A stretch of DNA of 5,935 nucleotides from Candidatus Bathyarchaeota archaeon B26-1 (lineage in GTDB: Archaea; Thermoproteota; Bathyarchaeia; Bathyarchaeales; B26-1), in NCBI GenBank assembly GCA_001593925.1, contig LUCD01000094.1:1-5935 (forward strand), read 5' to 3'. The position numbers were made by a program, and so were the translations under genes. The notes under the pieces are model-generated. The model was not told the origin of the DNA, made no database searches, and saw only the letters and a program-made list of their open reading frames with translations. Of this stretch, positions 5,565 through 5,935 are shown piece by piece; the stretch's first letter is position 1; every line of letters begins with the position of its first letter.

Positions 5565-5843
5565 ATTTACCAGAAAATTATGGGCTCTAATGTAACCCGA
5601 TCCGTGATTACAGAGTCTGACGGAACTTTCTCCATTAAATTTAGGCCGAACCAGTTCGGTAAGTGGTTGGTTAGGGTATACTGGGACGGGAACGAGACTT
5701 GTGCGCCATACTCTACAGACGGGTATTACTTCACGGTGCATGAGAGGAAGTTTCCTATTGTTGAGGTTGCAGTAGGAGGCGTCGTGGCGGTAGTTGTCCT
5801 AGTTGTGGCCCTAAAGTTCATCCGGCGAAGGGAAAGCTCTTAA
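5565..5843 (+). pseudogene. 3' remnant of a membrane-anchored Ig-like surface protein gene, abutting the tRNA
   Basis: The frame is open from the last base of the tRNA to TAA at 5841-5843. The product looks like the C-terminal end of an archaeal cell-surface protein: about half of an Ig-like or carboxypeptidase-regulatory-like beta-sandwich (DGTFSIKFRPNQFGKWLV, RVYWDGN, YYFTV), then one membrane segment (about IVEVAVGGVVAVVVLVVALKF) and a positively charged tail (RRRESS), giving an outside-to-inside C-terminal anchor. The first strands of the Ig-like domain, any other repeats and the signal peptide are missing. An ATG at 5580 would give 87 residues, but it has no signal peptide, no nearby TATA box and no convincing ribosome-binding site. 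I therefore read it as a truncated gene whose 5' part was lost at the tRNA boundary. A short functional protein is possible but less likely. Confidence 0.6.
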
Positions 5844-5873
5844 TCCGTGTCTTCAAGGAAATGGTGAACGGCT

Positions 5874-5935
5874 CATTAAAATGGAAAAATATAAACTTTG
5901 GTGTACTCTATTTAAGGAGAAATGGTAAAGTGAAT
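5874..5935 (+). promoter_or_regulatory. AT-rich promoter and ribosome-binding site of a gene starting at the right edge
   Basis: A TATA-like AAATATAAA (5887-5895) and a second AT-rich element CATTAAAATG (5873-5882) are followed by AAGGAGA (5914-5920), a good Shine-Dalgarno. A GTG at 5930-5932 lies 9 bases further on, giving codons GTG AAT before the window ends. An ATG at 5922 is excluded because TGA follows after two codons. The same frame as GTG 5930 is open back to an ATG at 5861, so an earlier start is possible. The product cannot be judged. Confidence 0.4.

Noticed and set aside
5484..5579. Coding frame through the tRNA that would lengthen the surface-protein fragment
   Set aside because: The bases form a complete tRNA-Leu with all stems; the proline- and arginine-rich translation is an artefact.
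5328..5741. Minus-strand open frame of 137 codons
   Set aside because: It is antisense to the end of the FAD gene, the tRNA and the surface-protein fragment, and shows no coherent domain.

Overview
The window looks like a chromosomal stretch from an archaeon, probably a thermophilic member of the Thermoproteota or a related lineage. Four things support this. There is an archaeal-type RNase P RNA. One gene is an archaeal Mre11 and another is a UPF0282 (COG2248) hydrolase, a family found mainly in archaea. Promoters are TATA-box type, with one clear leaderless arrangement. AGG and ATA codons are heavily used together with GTG and TTG starts. The species cannot be named from the sequence.

Layout from left to right: (1) bases 1-317, minus strand, the N-terminal third or so of an Mre11-like nuclease, cut by the window edge; (2) bases 318-587, a divergent intergenic region holding a candidate small peptide ORF, a perfect 9-bp inverted repeat and a strong TATA box; (3) bases 588-1670, a radical SAM/SPASM enzyme of the peptide-modifying type; (4) bases 1770-2723, a metallo-beta-lactamase-fold UPF0282 protein; (5) bases 3043-2731, minus strand, the RNase P RNA gene, which fills what would otherwise be a long empty gap; (6) bases 3147-5417, a 756-residue FAD-dependent oxidoreductase with C-terminal beta-sandwich domains, expressed divergently from the RNase P RNA; (7) bases 5477-5564, tRNA-Leu(GAG) with an encoded CCA; (8) bases 5565-5843, the orphaned 3' end of a membrane-anchored surface-protein gene abutting the tRNA; (9) an AT-rich promoter and ribosome-binding site for a gene beginning at or past the right edge.

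Most genes have their own promoters, so this is not one operon. The part most likely to hold an undescribed system is the radical SAM/SPASM gene. It has all seven SPASM cysteines, which points to peptide modification. A 50-codon frame ends two bases before its start, and an MBL-fold hydrolase follows it, an arrangement that superficially recalls PQQ-type peptide-derived cofactor loci. That link is speculative: the small ORF overlaps the promoter, and UPF0282 proteins are widespread in archaea. The second unusual spot is the tRNA-Leu and gene-fragment junction, which may be a recombination or integration scar. No CRISPR array, insertion sequence or transposase gene was seen.
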